From Hyphomicrobiales bacterium (GTDB lineage: Bacteria > Pseudomonadota > Alphaproteobacteria > Rhizobiales > Rhizobiaceae), in NCBI GenBank assembly GCA_900471925.1, contig UCGV01000009.1:62001-126000 (forward strand): a stretch of 64,000 nucleotides of DNA. Direction: 5' to 3'. The translations under genes were made by a program, and so were the position numbers. The notes under the pieces are model-generated. The model saw only the letters and a program-made list of their open reading frames with translations, ran no database searches and was not told the origin of the DNA. This document shows, in pieces, positions 33,501 through 41,617 of the stretch; position 1 is the stretch's first letter, and each line of letters begins with the position of its first letter.

Positions 33501-36066
33501 TGTCGAGACCGATCACCGTGAAATTCGCCAGCGCATTCTCAGGCAGGTCGCCGTCGAATTCGGGCTTGATGCCGATCGCTGTCTGATCCGTCTTGACCGG
33601 AATGTCCAGCGAGCGCTCGATGGCGCGTCCGCCCGGTTCCTGCATGCGCAGGTAGACGGTGGCATTGAGAAGCTGGGTCGTTGCCGGAAGTTCGCCAATG
33701 GTCAGATCCGTCGAGGCTTCGCCATTCTCGTCGAGCTCCGGTAGGCCGTCGATCGGCTGGCGCGAATCCTCGCTTGCCTCTTCGTCGGCAAGGCCGAATT
33801 GATAGCCCGGATAAGCGGCGTTTTCGCGCGTCGGCTTGACGACGACGTCACCCTCGATGGTCAGACCGGCGGCAGGCGCACCATAGAGATATTTGCCCGA
33901 CATCGTGATCGTGGCGGCCGTATCGGTACCGATCTCCTTGGATTCGGTCTTGATTTCCAGGTCGGTGCGATCAGGCACGAAATCGTCGACGAGGAAGGTC
34001 TTGGTGGCAATCGCCGAGCCTTTCGGATCGGTATAGACATTCATCGTCCAGGTGCCGCGCATCGCGTTTTCCTGGGTCTGCAGGTCCACGACGTAGCCGC
34101 CGAGACTGCTCGTCTGGCTGACGATCCGCCGGTCTTCAACGCCATCCGGCCGCGAGAAGATGAAGGTCAGCGGCAGGTTCTCGATCGCGTTGCCGTCCGT
34201 ATCGCGGGCAAGGGCTGTCGCATGCACGGTCTCGCCGGCGCGGTAGATGCCGCGCTCGGTGAAGGGCAGCACGTCGATCGCCCCGGGTGAGGCGCGTCCC
34301 GTCACGCCACGATCGGAGAGATCGAAACCTGCGCGCGTCATGTCGAGGAAGACATAGTCCGACGTGCCGTTCTTGGCGGTGATGACGGCAGGCGTCAGGG
34401 CTGCCGTGCCACGCATAAGGCCGGCCGTGAAGGTGGCGCGGCCGTTCTGATCGGTGGTCGCGGTGCCGAGGATCTCATTGTTCTTGGCAAGCAGCTGCAG
34501 TTCGACGCCGGCCATCGGCTTGGCGGAGGCAAGCGAACGGGCAAAAACGTTCAGACCATCCGTGCCGGCATAGGTGGTGATGCCGATATCAGAGACGAGG
34601 AACCATTGTGTCGCCTGCGAATCCCAATCCTGCACCGGGCCGGTCGGCGGGGTCGCGACGAGCACGTAGATACCGGGCTTGCGCTCGGGCAGCGCTTCAT
34701 CGACCGGGAAGGAGGTGACGACATCCTTGTTGAGCTCATTGGCGATCTCGATCGATCCCTGCCAAACCAGTTCACCGCTCTGATCGGCAATATTCTGAGC
34801 GCTATAGCCGTCGAGCTGCGTCAGGAACTGCGAACTGGTCAGAAGCGGCGCGATGCCACGATCGCCGATCCGGTAGAGCTTCAGATTGGCCGACGCCATG
34901 TTGACCGAGACGATCGGCACGCCGCGGCGCGCCGTCGATGGCAGCACGAAGCTGTCGCCGGTAAAGCGCACCGTCTGGCTGCGGTCCTTGATGTAGACGT
35001 CGATGGCGACGGGCGCTTCCAAGACTTCATCGACCGACGAGGGCAGGCCGGTACGAAAGCCGATCTTGTAGGTCTCTCCGTGGGTCAGGCCCTCGACGCA
35101 GATCTGCTTGTCCTTGGCCTCCAGCGCTTTCGGGGCTTCACCGTTCAGCGTCACGAAGGGCGTGTAATCGACCGTCTTGACCAGCGCCTCGGAGAAGGTG
35201 ACGCAGGCGCGCGGCGTGGCGCTATCGGCATCGACAGTATGTTCGGTGATGCGGAAGCCTTGCGTTGCTTTCAGCTGCAGATAATCGGCCTGCACATCCT
35301 TGGCGCTGACGAGCGCGAGGCTTGCCTTGTAGGTATTCAGCGCATCGCGATAATTGGCGTTCTTTTCCAGTGCCTTGGCAAGCACGGCCAGAGCATCGGC
35401 GCGTTTATTGGTCGTGCGCGAAAGCTGATAGCCGTTCAGCGCATCGACGACCGCCTGGCCGAAAATGCCACTATCGGGAGCGCCGAGCGAGGTGGCGGCA
35501 CGGGCCGTCTCGATCCAGAGATCACCGTCATCGGGTGTGATCGACAAGGCGCCATGGAACGCTTTCAGCGCATCCGACAGATTGCCGCCAGTCAGATCCA
35601 GGCGCGCGCCTGCCGTCAGGCTGTCGACGCCCTGGCCCTGCTGATCATCGGTCAGCGCCAGATCATTGCGGAAATTACGAGCCTGCTGGACGAGATCGTC
35701 GGAGAGGAAGGGCAGGCGGGGAGCGGCGCCAATATCCGGCTCCTTCGGGGCTGCAGCTGCGGTCGTCTCGACAATCCTTCCGGCGATGGCGCCCGGGAAG
35801 GCGTTCATCGTCTTGAAATCGGATTTCAGGAAGCACCAGGTGACCTTGGGATTATAGGTGAAGGCCTTGCAGCTCTTGTCGCCGATACAGGCAGCCTTGC
35901 ACTGATCGAGCGAAAGGTTCTGTTCCGTGCGCAGGTCGAAGCCGAAATAATCGGCATCCTTGACGGTGACGATGTCGCGCTTGGTATCGGCGGCAATTGC
36001 CGGCATGCTCACAAAAATCGCAGATAGCGCAAGGATGGAAAAGGCGAAGAACGAGCGCACGGACAT
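30586..36066 (-). CDS. Bacterial alpha-2-macroglobulin with N-terminal PAN domain
   Basis: A giant 1826-residue periplasmic protein. A signal peptide of about 26 residues (cut near IAA) is followed by a PAN/Apple domain with Cys56, Cys60, Cys66 and Cys78 (residues about 30-100). Then come a helical stretch resembling a TPR region and a long run of macroglobulin-like beta domains. The thioester motif GCAEQ is intact, with Cys1374 and Gln1377, followed by the alpha-helical thioester domain and a C-terminal receptor-like domain. No lipobox is present, so it is probably soluble in the periplasm rather than a lipoprotein. Such proteins trap proteases covalently after bait cleavage. It is co-transcribed with pbpC, and the exported MsrA is divergent from it. 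Confidence 0.93.
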   Translation of the reverse strand: MSVRSFFAFSILALSAIFVSMPAIAADTKRDIVTVKDADYFGFDLRTEQNLSLDQCKAACIGDKSCKAFTYNPKVTWCFLKSDFKTMNAFPGAIAGRIVETTAAAAPKEPDIGAAPRLPFLSDDLVQQARNFRNDLALTDDQQGQGVDSLTAGARLDLTGGNLSDALKAFHGALSITPDDGDLWIETARAATSLGAPDSGIFGQAVVDALNGYQLSRTTNKRADALAVLAKALEKNANYRDALNTYKASLALVSAKDVQADYLQLKATQGFRITEHTVDADSATPRACVTFSEALVKTVDYTPFVTLNGEAPKALEAKDKQICVEGLTHGETYKIGFRTGLPSSVDEVLEAPVAIDVYIKDRSQTVRFTGDSFVLPSTARRGVPIVSVNMASANLKLYRIGDRGIAPLLTSSQFLTQLDGYSAQNIADQSGELVWQGSIEIANELNKDVVTSFPVDEALPERKPGIYVLVATPPTGPVQDWDSQATQWFLVSDIGITTYAGTDGLNVFARSLASAKPMAGVELQLLAKNNEILGTATTDQNGRATFTAGLMRGTAALTPAVITAKNGTSDYVFLDMTRAGFDLSDRGVTGRASPGAIDVLPFTERGIYRAGETVHATALARDTDGNAIENLPLTFIFSRPDGVEDRRIVSQTSSLGGYVVDLQTQENAMRGTWTMNVYTDPKGSAIATKTFLVDDFVPDRTDLEIKTESKEIGTDTAATITMSGKYLYGAPAAGLTIEGDVVVKPTRENAAYPGYQFGLADEEASEDSRQPIDGLPELDENGEASTDLTIGELPATTQLLNATVYLRMQEPGGRAIERSLDIPVKTDQTAIGIKPEFDGDLPENALANFTVIGLDTQGQKQEMKGLRWKFYKLRRDYQWYREGTAWKYEPTYTPQEVASGSVDAPAANGGKIQAPVEWGRYRLEVESPDADGPTSSVEFDAGWFVASTSTETPDGLEIALDKDSYKVGETAKLKVTSRYGGELMITAGTENLIAVQNATMGETGGEVDIPVTADWGAGAYVTATLFRPGDSLDTHMPARSIGIKWLKVDPATRALQVKIDTPEKMLPRGPLDIGLQVTGAGANEEAYVTVAAVDVGILNLTRYEPPNPEDWYFGQRQLGLEIRDLYGRLIDGSLGATGKLRTGGDGGAIALQASPPTQKLVAFFSGPVKLDAEGRAKVSFDIPQFNGTARVMAVAWTKTGVGHSARDVIIRDPIVVTASLPKFLAPGDKANLRLDIANTDAPAGDYKLTLTGNKALSIDGPAEQTLKLEAGAKSDLTLTLVGGEPGDGSVAINLSNDQGLSLDQIVDVPVRPSSLPVTERRVIALAPGKSLTIDKNLLADSVLPGASVAVNVTRSAAFDIPALLMTLDRYPFGCAEQTTSRAMPLLYLAEVAKQAGMEQTDDDIHKRVQDAIYRVLSYQAYAGSFGLWGPDSGDLWLDSYVTDFLTRAREQKYDVPDRALVQALENLQNSLSYTTDVKSKGDEIAYALYVLARNKKAAVSDLRYYADTMINDFPTPLAKAHIAAALALYGDATRSKSIFVDALQMSEQSMVTRVNFSRTDYGSVLRDGAAILALAAESRPVPPVIPELAKAVAREWDRSKYTSTQEQAWMLLAARALQNGDDDLKVNVNGAQRTGAYMAKMTGDALIDHPLTLTSATSDTVSAVVTTVAAPIKPLPAGGNGFTIERTYYTLDGEEANVSEAQQNERYVVVIHVTEQNDWASRIVITDLLPAGFEIDNPSLVDSAQMTNFDWVGEISAAHTEFRYDRFVAAFNRDENSGRDFNVAYVVRAVTPGVYDHPAATVEDMYRADLSARTATGKMEVVAAQQ

Positions 36067-36268
36067 TGAATCCCCCCAGGGTGCTGGCTCTGACCGGGCG
36101 GCACTCTCCCCACTCCCCAGACAATTGTCAACTCACCTTGCGGCCTGTCCCGGTTTCGCACATTAGGTTTCGCGTAACCGTCACATCGGCGTGAGTGAAC
36201 AGCTTGTGATTTGCGGCTTTTTGGCTGATCGGCAAAGGTTTTTGCACATTGTCCCCGGAGGTAGTCCC

Positions 36269-36979
36269 ATGCCCATATCCAGATCAGGCAAGATCCTTGC
36301 CGCGCTGCTTGCAACCGCAACCCTTTCGCTCGGCCTCGGCTCCGTAGCCGGCAACGCAGCGGAGGACGCTGTCGTCATTCCTGCTCCTGCCGTCGATGAG
36401 GCCGGCAAGTCCGGCACCGAAACCGCCGTCTTTGCCGGCGGTTGTTTCTGGGGCGTCCAGGGCGTCTTCCAGCACGTGAAGGGCGTCAAAAGCGCCGTCT
36501 CCGGTTACGCCGGCGGCGAGGCCGCGACTGCACAATACGAGACTGTCAGCACCGGCACGACCGGCCACGCCGAATCCGTCAAGGTGACGTTCGATCCGAA
36601 GGAGGTGAGCTACGGTAAGCTGCTACAGGTGTTCTTCTCGGTCGCGCATAACCCGACGCAGCTGAATTTCCAGGGACCGGACGAGGGCACGCAATATCGC
36701 TCGGCACTCTTCATCTCGGAACCCGAGCAGCGCAAGGTCGCTGAAGCCTATATCGCCCAGCTCGACAAGGCACATGTCTTCAAGCAACCGATCGTTACCA
36801 AGGTCACCGATTACACCGGCTTCTACCCTGCCGAACAGTATCACCAGGACTTCCTGACACTGAACCCGACCTACCCCTACATCGTCTACAACGACCTACC
36901 GAAGATCGAAAACCTGAAGCAGATCTTCCCGGCCGATTACAGTCAGGACCCCGTTCTCGTGCTGAAGGCCAAGGGCTGA
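36269..36979 (+). CDS. msrA: Exported peptide methionine sulfoxide reductase A
   Basis: A 236-residue MsrA with an added N-terminal signal peptide of about 30 residues (basic start, hydrophobic core, cut after GNA), so it is predicted to act in the periplasm. The catalytic motif GGCFWG holds the nucleophilic Cys, and HAESVKVTFDP and YHQDFL are further family marks. Only one other Cys-free C-terminus is seen: the usual resolving cysteines near the end are missing, as the tail YSQDPVLVLKAKG has none. It reduces methionine-S-sulfoxide in oxidised proteins. The ATG follows GGAGGTAG. Upstream candidates have no such site. A clear terminator follows at 37.0 kb. It is divergent from the alpha-2-macroglobulin gene, another periplasmic defence protein. 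Confidence 0.92.
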   Translation: MPISRSGKILAALLATATLSLGLGSVAGNAAEDAVVIPAPAVDEAGKSGTETAVFAGGCFWGVQGVFQHVKGVKSAVSGYAGGEAATAQYETVSTGTTGHAESVKVTFDPKEVSYGKLLQVFFSVAHNPTQLNFQGPDEGTQYRSALFISEPEQRKVAEAYIAQLDKAHVFKQPIVTKVTDYTGFYPAEQYHQDFLTLNPTYPYIVYNDLPKIENLKQIFPADYSQDPVLVLKAKG

Positions 36980-37002
36980 CGCGCCGCTTGAATCAGGATT
37001 CT

Positions 37003-37028
37003 AAAGGCGGCGACAGAAGCCGCCTTTC
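37003..37028 (+). terminator. Terminator after msrA
   Basis: AAAGGCGGC (37003-37011) pairs with GCCGCCTTT (37019-37027) around a 7-base loop, 24 bases after the msrA stop. The TTT and a following T/A-rich stretch support termination on the plus strand. Confidence 0.8.
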
Positions 37029-37102
37029 CATTATGACTAAGAAATTTTAAGAATTTATCAATATTAACAAAAGTTTAATCGAGAAATAGCGCGTTTCATG
37101 CC

Positions 37103-37127
37103 GGAACATATCGCCGCATCGCCCGTT
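37103..37127 (+). promoter_or_regulatory. EcfG-type general-stress promoter
   Basis: GGAAC (37103-37107), a 16-base spacer and CGTT (37124-37127) match the consensus of the alphaproteobacterial general-stress sigma factor EcfG/RpoE4. It lies 78 bases upstream of the response-regulator start. Confidence 0.65.
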
Positions 37128-37205
37128 TAAGCTGCGAGCCTCGCTGATCCAATCGGTTTTCAGCGGAGCGGAGTCCTCCTAGGTAAAGCGTAAAGGGGAT
37201 CTGTC

Positions 37206-37646
37206 ATGGCCACGAATGTCATGCGTAGCTGGCAACGGGAAAATCTCATGGAACAGAGAGTGCTGATTGTCGAAGACGAACTGCTGATTGCCCTCGATCT
37301 TGAAATGACGATCGAGGACATGGGCGTGCATGTCACAGGCCTCGCCGCGGACCGGGAAGAAGCCCTCAGGCTCGCGCCACTCGCCGATATCGCCTTCGTC
37401 GATGTCAATCTCTCCGATGGCGCAACCGGCCCGGAAATCGGCCGGCAGCTTGCGCAGGATCATGGTATATCTGTTGTCTTCATGACCGCCAATCCGGAAG
37501 CTGTCGCCGATGGCGTGCGCGGTGCGATCGGAGTGGTGCAAAAACCCGTGATGCCAAAGGTGGTCGAACAGCTCTTAAAATATGTCGCCGCCCGCCGCGT
37601 CGGAATGCTTGCTGTGGTTCCACAGCAGTTGATGGTATTTGGATGA
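37206..37646 (+). CDS. Single-domain response regulator
   Basis: A 146-residue protein with one receiver domain and no output domain. The acidic pair is in VLIVEDELL, the phosphorylated Asp is Asp66 (FVDVNLSDG), the switch Thr is in VVFMTAN and the conserved Lys in VVQKPV. The ATG at 37206 follows AAGGGG at ideal spacing; a second start at 37248 would remove 14 residues that are not part of the fold. An EcfG-type promoter upstream suggests induction by general stress. Single-domain regulators of this class feed into or modulate the PhyR-EcfG cascade in related bacteria (for example SdrG), but the FATGUY motif of that group is not clearly present here, since the segment reads FMTAN. Confidence 0.85.
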   Translation: MATNVMRSWQRENLMEQRVLIVEDELLIALDLEMTIEDMGVHVTGLAADREEALRLAPLADIAFVDVNLSDGATGPEIGRQLAQDHGISVVFMTANPEAVADGVRGAIGVVQKPVMPKVVEQLLKYVAARRVGMLAVVPQQLMVFG

Positions 37647-37939
37647 GAGTGCAAGAAAAATTCATACGGCTCGGTCAGTGTTTGTGGGCTATGCGGGAGA
37701 TTGTCCGGTGCAATTATATGGGAAATGCCCGAGCTGCTAATTGAGGCCTTGTGTCTTTGGTCGTAGAAAATTATGGGTCTTAACAACACTGGTTCAGGTC
37801 GGTTTTTACAACGCATACTCATACGTGTGCCTCCACGCTTTTGGAGACTATGAATCGAGAAACGCCTGAGCTAGAGAGTGTCGCCATCAGAGCCGTAGTG
37901 TAGTTCGCCGTTGGCGATTTCGCTGAATTGGTGGGGTTA
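37647..37939. other. Boundary region before the polysaccharide island
   Basis: No gene is seen. The base composition falls clearly in A/T-rich direction from here on. No tRNA, direct repeat or integrase remnant marking an insertion site was found. The promoter of the first nonulosonate unit should be here, but I see no clean -35/-10 pair or JUMPstart element. Confidence 0.45.
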
Positions 37940-39019
37940 ATGACATACATTGATATTTCAAAGGTCGTGATTGCGCAGGAAGCGGTAATGCGCGTTGCGA
38001 TCGAAGTAATTGACGGCAATGGCCTGAAAATTGCGGTTGTTGTTACGGACGAGGGCAAACTTATTGGCCTTGTGACCGACGGAGACATCCGTCGCGCCCT
38101 ACTTGCTGGCCAAGGATTGGATACACCGGTTCGAGAATTCATGCGGCAGGCTCCGCGCTCGGCGATGCTGGGTACCGAGAAGAGCATATTGCTTGGTCGG
38201 CTCCGCCACGAACAAATCCTGCATCTTCCTATCGTTGATGAAGCCGGAATATTTCGGGATTTGGCATACCTTCCCGCGTTTGAACAACTTTTGTACCAAG
38301 ACAACCAAGTGGTAATCATGGCGGGTGGGCTGGGGACCCGACTTAGGCCTCTCACTGAAAATGTGCCCAAGCCATTGGTGCCGGTTGGTGGTCGCCCCTT
38401 GATCGATATCATTGTCGATAATCTCGTGGTGCAAGGTCTCACAGACATTACGCTGTGTGTAAACTATCTTGGGCATATGCTTGAGGAACATCTTGGAGAC
38501 GGCTCGAAGTTCGGTGCGCGTTTCACGTTCGTACGCGAAGAAGAGCGGATGGGAACTGCCGGGGCATTGTCTTTGCTGCCGCAAGCTCCAACAAAATCCT
38601 TTTTTGTGATGAATGGGGACATTCTTACAACGGTCGATTTTCAAGCAATGCTCGATTTCCATAGGACGTCGTCCGCTGTAGCCACGATGGCAGTCAATAA
38701 TCATAGCTATGAAGTGCCATTTGGTGTCGTCGAGGTTTCTGGCCGTCATCTGACCAAGTTGACCGAGAAGCCGAAGTGCAACTTTTTGGTGAATGCTGGA
38801 ATCTATCTTCTTGAGCCGGAGGTTCTGGAACATGTTCCATCCCGGCAATTCTTCGATATGACAAACCTTTTCGAGCGGTTGATTGAACGCGAGTCGGCCG
38901 CCGCCGTCTTTCCGGTTAGGGAGCCTTGGCTTGACGTCGGGCGCCACGAGGATTTGATCAAAGCGAATGATAGTTTCGGGGATGGTGATCCCAGCAAACA
39001 AGCGCCGAAGTGGCCATGA
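37940..39019 (+). CDS. CBS-domain sugar-1-phosphate guanylyltransferase, PtmE-like
   Basis: A 359-residue fusion. Residues 1-115 form a pair of CBS domains, and the rest is a nucleotidyltransferase with IMAGGLGTRLRPLTENVPKP at about 127-146 and a metal-binding NGDILT segment. This build is that of PtmE of Campylobacter, a GlcN/GlcNAc-1-phosphate guanylyltransferase that starts the legionaminic-acid route by making a GDP-sugar. CBS domains may sense adenosine or guanosine nucleotides. The ATG at 37940 has GTGGGG just before it; a TTG 12 bases upstream is another option. It is first in a three-gene unit with LegB- and LegC-like genes and overlaps the next start by ATGA. Confidence 0.85.
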   Translation: MTYIDISKVVIAQEAVMRVAIEVIDGNGLKIAVVVTDEGKLIGLVTDGDIRRALLAGQGLDTPVREFMRQAPRSAMLGTEKSILLGRLRHEQILHLPIVDEAGIFRDLAYLPAFEQLLYQDNQVVIMAGGLGTRLRPLTENVPKPLVPVGGRPLIDIIVDNLVVQGLTDITLCVNYLGHMLEEHLGDGSKFGARFTFVREEERMGTAGALSLLPQAPTKSFFVMNGDILTTVDFQAMLDFHRTSSAVATMAVNNHSYEVPFGVVEVSGRHLTKLTEKPKCNFLVNAGIYLLEPEVLEHVPSRQFFDMTNLFERLIERESAAAVFPVREPWLDVGRHEDLIKANDSFGDGDPSKQAPKWP

Positions 39020-40305
39020 CCTCAAAGCAGGATATTCAGATGCCTAGTGAAGCCCATAAACGCGGCAAAAACGGCGAACTCGCCTTTATCGCGACTGGAA
39101 GAGAAAATTCCATCTTCTCGGAGGATATGGGGCGTTTCGAAGGGCAATTACGGGACAGACTGAAGGGCAAACGAGTACTTGCAATTGGAGCGGCTGGATC
39201 AATCGGCTCTTCAACGATATCGGTCGTTGCGGGCTTCGAACCCGCTGCCCTCCATGTGATTGATCAAAATGAGAATGAGTTGGCGGAACTGGTCCGCACA
39301 CTCCGCTCCAGTTCAGACGGCTTTTCGGTTCCTGATTTTCGGACCTTGCCGTTGGACTTTGGCTCACCAGCGATGAGGCTTTTCGTTCATGACCAATCTC
39401 CGTACGATTTCGTTTTGAATTTTGCGGCAATTAAGCATGTGCGATCCGAGAAGGATTCCTTCTCGATGCTACAGATGTTTGATACGAACTTGCTCAAGCA
39501 GGCTCGCCTGTTGCGATGGTTGGGCGAAGTGAAGTTCAAAGGTAGATATTTCTCTGTTTCCACGGACAAGGCAGCAAATCCGAGCTCCTTCATGGGCGCC
39601 AGCAAGCGGCTTATGGAGCACGTGATGTTTAGCGGCGAGGCTGTAAAAGAACTTGGTGCGGAAATCGTCTCTGCACGTTTTGCCAACGTTGCTTTCTCAA
39701 ACGGCTCCCTTCTTCAAAGCTTCCAGAGGCGCATTGAACAGCAGCAGCCGCTGGCAACGCCGATCGATACTCGACGCTATTTTGTTTCCATGGAGGAGGC
39801 CGGTCACCTTTGCACTTTGGCTGCCGTGTGCGCTCCGGGCCAACACATCGTTGTTCCCAAGCTGAGCCCCGATGAGCATCTCGTTCTGCTTGAAGACGTC
39901 GCAAGGGCATTCCTCGAGCATCTGAAGCTGAAGCCGGTGGTGTTCAACGATGAAACCAAAGCGGTACGGGCGACGAAATCGCTTGGCGAATCCGGTTCTT
40001 GGCCACTTCTGCTGACACCACTCGATACAGCTGGTGAGAAGGCCTACGAGGAATTCGTTGCAAATGGCGAAAGCGCCGTGGATGGCGGGTTCGCGGGACT
40101 TTCCGTTGTCAAGTATAAAGGCGCCGCCAGCGGATCGATTAGCAAGTTGATCAGCAACCTTGAGGATCTGTTCGCGGCAGCCAATATGCCGACTTCGCCA
40201 CAGCAGATCGATAGGGATCGCTTGAAGGAGCTTGTGGCTATGGTGGAGCCGTCCTTTCTTCAGACCCACAAAGCAAGTGAAAAAACACTGGATTCACGGA
40301 TTTAG
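39016..40305 (+). CDS. Nucleotide-sugar 4,6-dehydratase, LegB-like
   Basis: A 429-residue extended SDR of the polysaccharide-synthesis dehydratase family (FlaA1/PglF/LegB type). The NAD motif is GAAGSIG (residues 58-64), Asp84 binds the ribose, and the active site reads TDKAANPSSFMGASK. It has Met193 in place of the usual SDR Tyr, as in PglF/WbpM-type enzymes, and Lys197. About 50 residues precede the Rossmann fold, and the tail of about 100 residues is longer than in FlaA1. It should convert GDP-GlcNAc to the 4-keto-6-deoxy sugar. The ATG at 39016 overlaps the previous stop. Confidence 0.85.
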   Translation: MTSKQDIQMPSEAHKRGKNGELAFIATGRENSIFSEDMGRFEGQLRDRLKGKRVLAIGAAGSIGSSTISVVAGFEPAALHVIDQNENELAELVRTLRSSSDGFSVPDFRTLPLDFGSPAMRLFVHDQSPYDFVLNFAAIKHVRSEKDSFSMLQMFDTNLLKQARLLRWLGEVKFKGRYFSVSTDKAANPSSFMGASKRLMEHVMFSGEAVKELGAEIVSARFANVAFSNGSLLQSFQRRIEQQQPLATPIDTRRYFVSMEEAGHLCTLAAVCAPGQHIVVPKLSPDEHLVLLEDVARAFLEHLKLKPVVFNDETKAVRATKSLGESGSWPLLLTPLDTAGEKAYEEFVANGESAVDGGFAGLSVVKYKGAASGSISKLISNLEDLFAAANMPTSPQQIDRDRLKELVAMVEPSFLQTHKASEKTLDSRI

Positions 40306-40310
40306 GCTCG

Positions 40311-41468
40311 ATGATACCTCTCGCAGTACCGAACTTGGCCGGCCGTGAGGCCGAATATCTGCAGGAATGCATAACATCGACATTCGTCTCGACAGTGGGA
40401 CCGTTCGTCACGCGTTTCGAAGAGATGGTAGCCGCTGCGTCCGGCGCTAAATATGCAGTGGCGACATCGGCGGGGACTACCGCCCTTCATGCTGCATTGC
40501 TATCGGCGGGCGTAGGGCGCGACGATTTGGTCATCGCGCCATCATTCACTTTCATTGCTTCGATTGCTGCAATTGCTCATTGCGGAGCGCTTCCTTGGCT
40601 TTTCGATGTCTCTGCCGAAAATTGGTCGATTGACGTAGGTTTGCTAGCCAACAAACTGGATACAGAGACACATCGTCGTCGCGCGGACGGTACGCTAGTC
40701 CACACTGAAACGGGACGCAGAGTTTCGGCAATATTGCCGGTTTTTACACTCGGTATTCCAGCCCAAATGGACGAGATAAACGAGTTGGCAAAGGCCTACC
40801 ATTTGCCGGTGGTCGTTGATGCGGCCGCCGCACTCGGTACCTTTTATAAGGAGCGTCCTTCCGGAGGACTTGGCGCGGACTTTACCATGTTCTCGTTCAA
40901 CGGAAACAAGACTGTTACTGCCGGTGGCGGCGGCATTATCGTTACGGATGATCCAGAAAAAGCACGCCTCTTTCGTCATCTGACGACAACCGCCAGAGTC
41001 GGAGCCGATTATGATCACGACATGGTCGGCTACAATTACCGGATGACAAATCTTCAGGCCGCTGTTGGCTGTGCACAGATGGAAAATCTTGAGCGGTTTG
41101 TTGAGGCTAAGCGCCAGATCGCCGGAAGATACGACGAGGCATTCTCGGATATTATCGGAGTAGAGCCATTTCCCGATCCCGACTATGCTCTGAGCGGGCA
41201 TTGGTTCTCCGGGATTGTTATTCGCAATCGGGACGCGCAACAGCTAGGTGATCTGCGTGTTCGATTGAGGGAGGCCGGAATAGACGCTCGTCCTTTCTGG
41301 AAACCGGCACATCTTCAGGCGCCCTACACTGGTGCACCCAAAACTGAAATGACAGTTTGCGAAAACATCTGGCAGCAAATCATAACGCTGCCATGCTCTA
41401 CCGCCCTGACTGCCACAGACCAGAACTACGTCATCGATTGCGTCAGACGACAGCTCGGCAATCGATAA
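40311..41468 (+). CDS. PLP aminotransferase, LegC-like
   Basis: A 385-residue DegT/DnrJ/EryC1 aminotransferase with the PLP lysine Lys200 in SFNGNKTVTAGGGG and an Asp170 region (VVVDAAAALG) that holds the cofactor nitrogen. It should add an amino group at C4 of the 4-keto-6-deoxy GDP-sugar made by the LegB-like enzyme, with glutamate as donor. It follows that gene after 5 bases. The unit ends here; a long hairpin at 41.5 kb lies between it and a convergent oxidoreductase gene. Confidence 0.87.
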   Translation: MIPLAVPNLAGREAEYLQECITSTFVSTVGPFVTRFEEMVAAASGAKYAVATSAGTTALHAALLSAGVGRDDLVIAPSFTFIASIAAIAHCGALPWLFDVSAENWSIDVGLLANKLDTETHRRRADGTLVHTETGRRVSAILPVFTLGIPAQMDEINELAKAYHLPVVVDAAAALGTFYKERPSGGLGADFTMFSFNGNKTVTAGGGGIIVTDDPEKARLFRHLTTTARVGADYDHDMVGYNYRMTNLQAAVGCAQMENLERFVEAKRQIAGRYDEAFSDIIGVEPFPDPDYALSGHWFSGIVIRNRDAQQLGDLRVRLREAGIDARPFWKPAHLQAPYTGAPKTEMTVCENIWQQIITLPCSTALTATDQNYVIDCVRRQLGNR

Positions 41469-41516
41469 AATCTGGTCTGCTAAGCGAAGCGGGTTGGTGA
41501 GATTGTTAAAGTTTGG

Positions 41517-41583
41517 CGCGCCCATACATCATTTTTCTTCCGTTGCGAATATCACGGTTGCAGCGGAAATGATGGTGGGCGCG
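41517..41583. terminator. Long hairpin between convergent genes
   Basis: CGCGCCCA (41517-41524) pairs with TGGGCGCG (41576-41583), ATCATTT (41528-41534) with AAATGAT (41567-41573), and inner TTCCG with CGGAA. Internal loops are small. Its place, between two converging stops, suggests a bidirectional terminator; T-runs flank the upper stem. Confidence 0.65.
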
Positions 41584-41617
41584 AAAGCACATTGTCACTG
41601 GATCAAAGGATGGTAGT

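Noticed and set aside
34606..36027. Long plus-strand open frame opposite the alpha-2-macroglobulin
   Set aside because: Antisense to a clearly coding gene with PAN and signal-peptide regions; the product looks random and Arg/Ala-rich.
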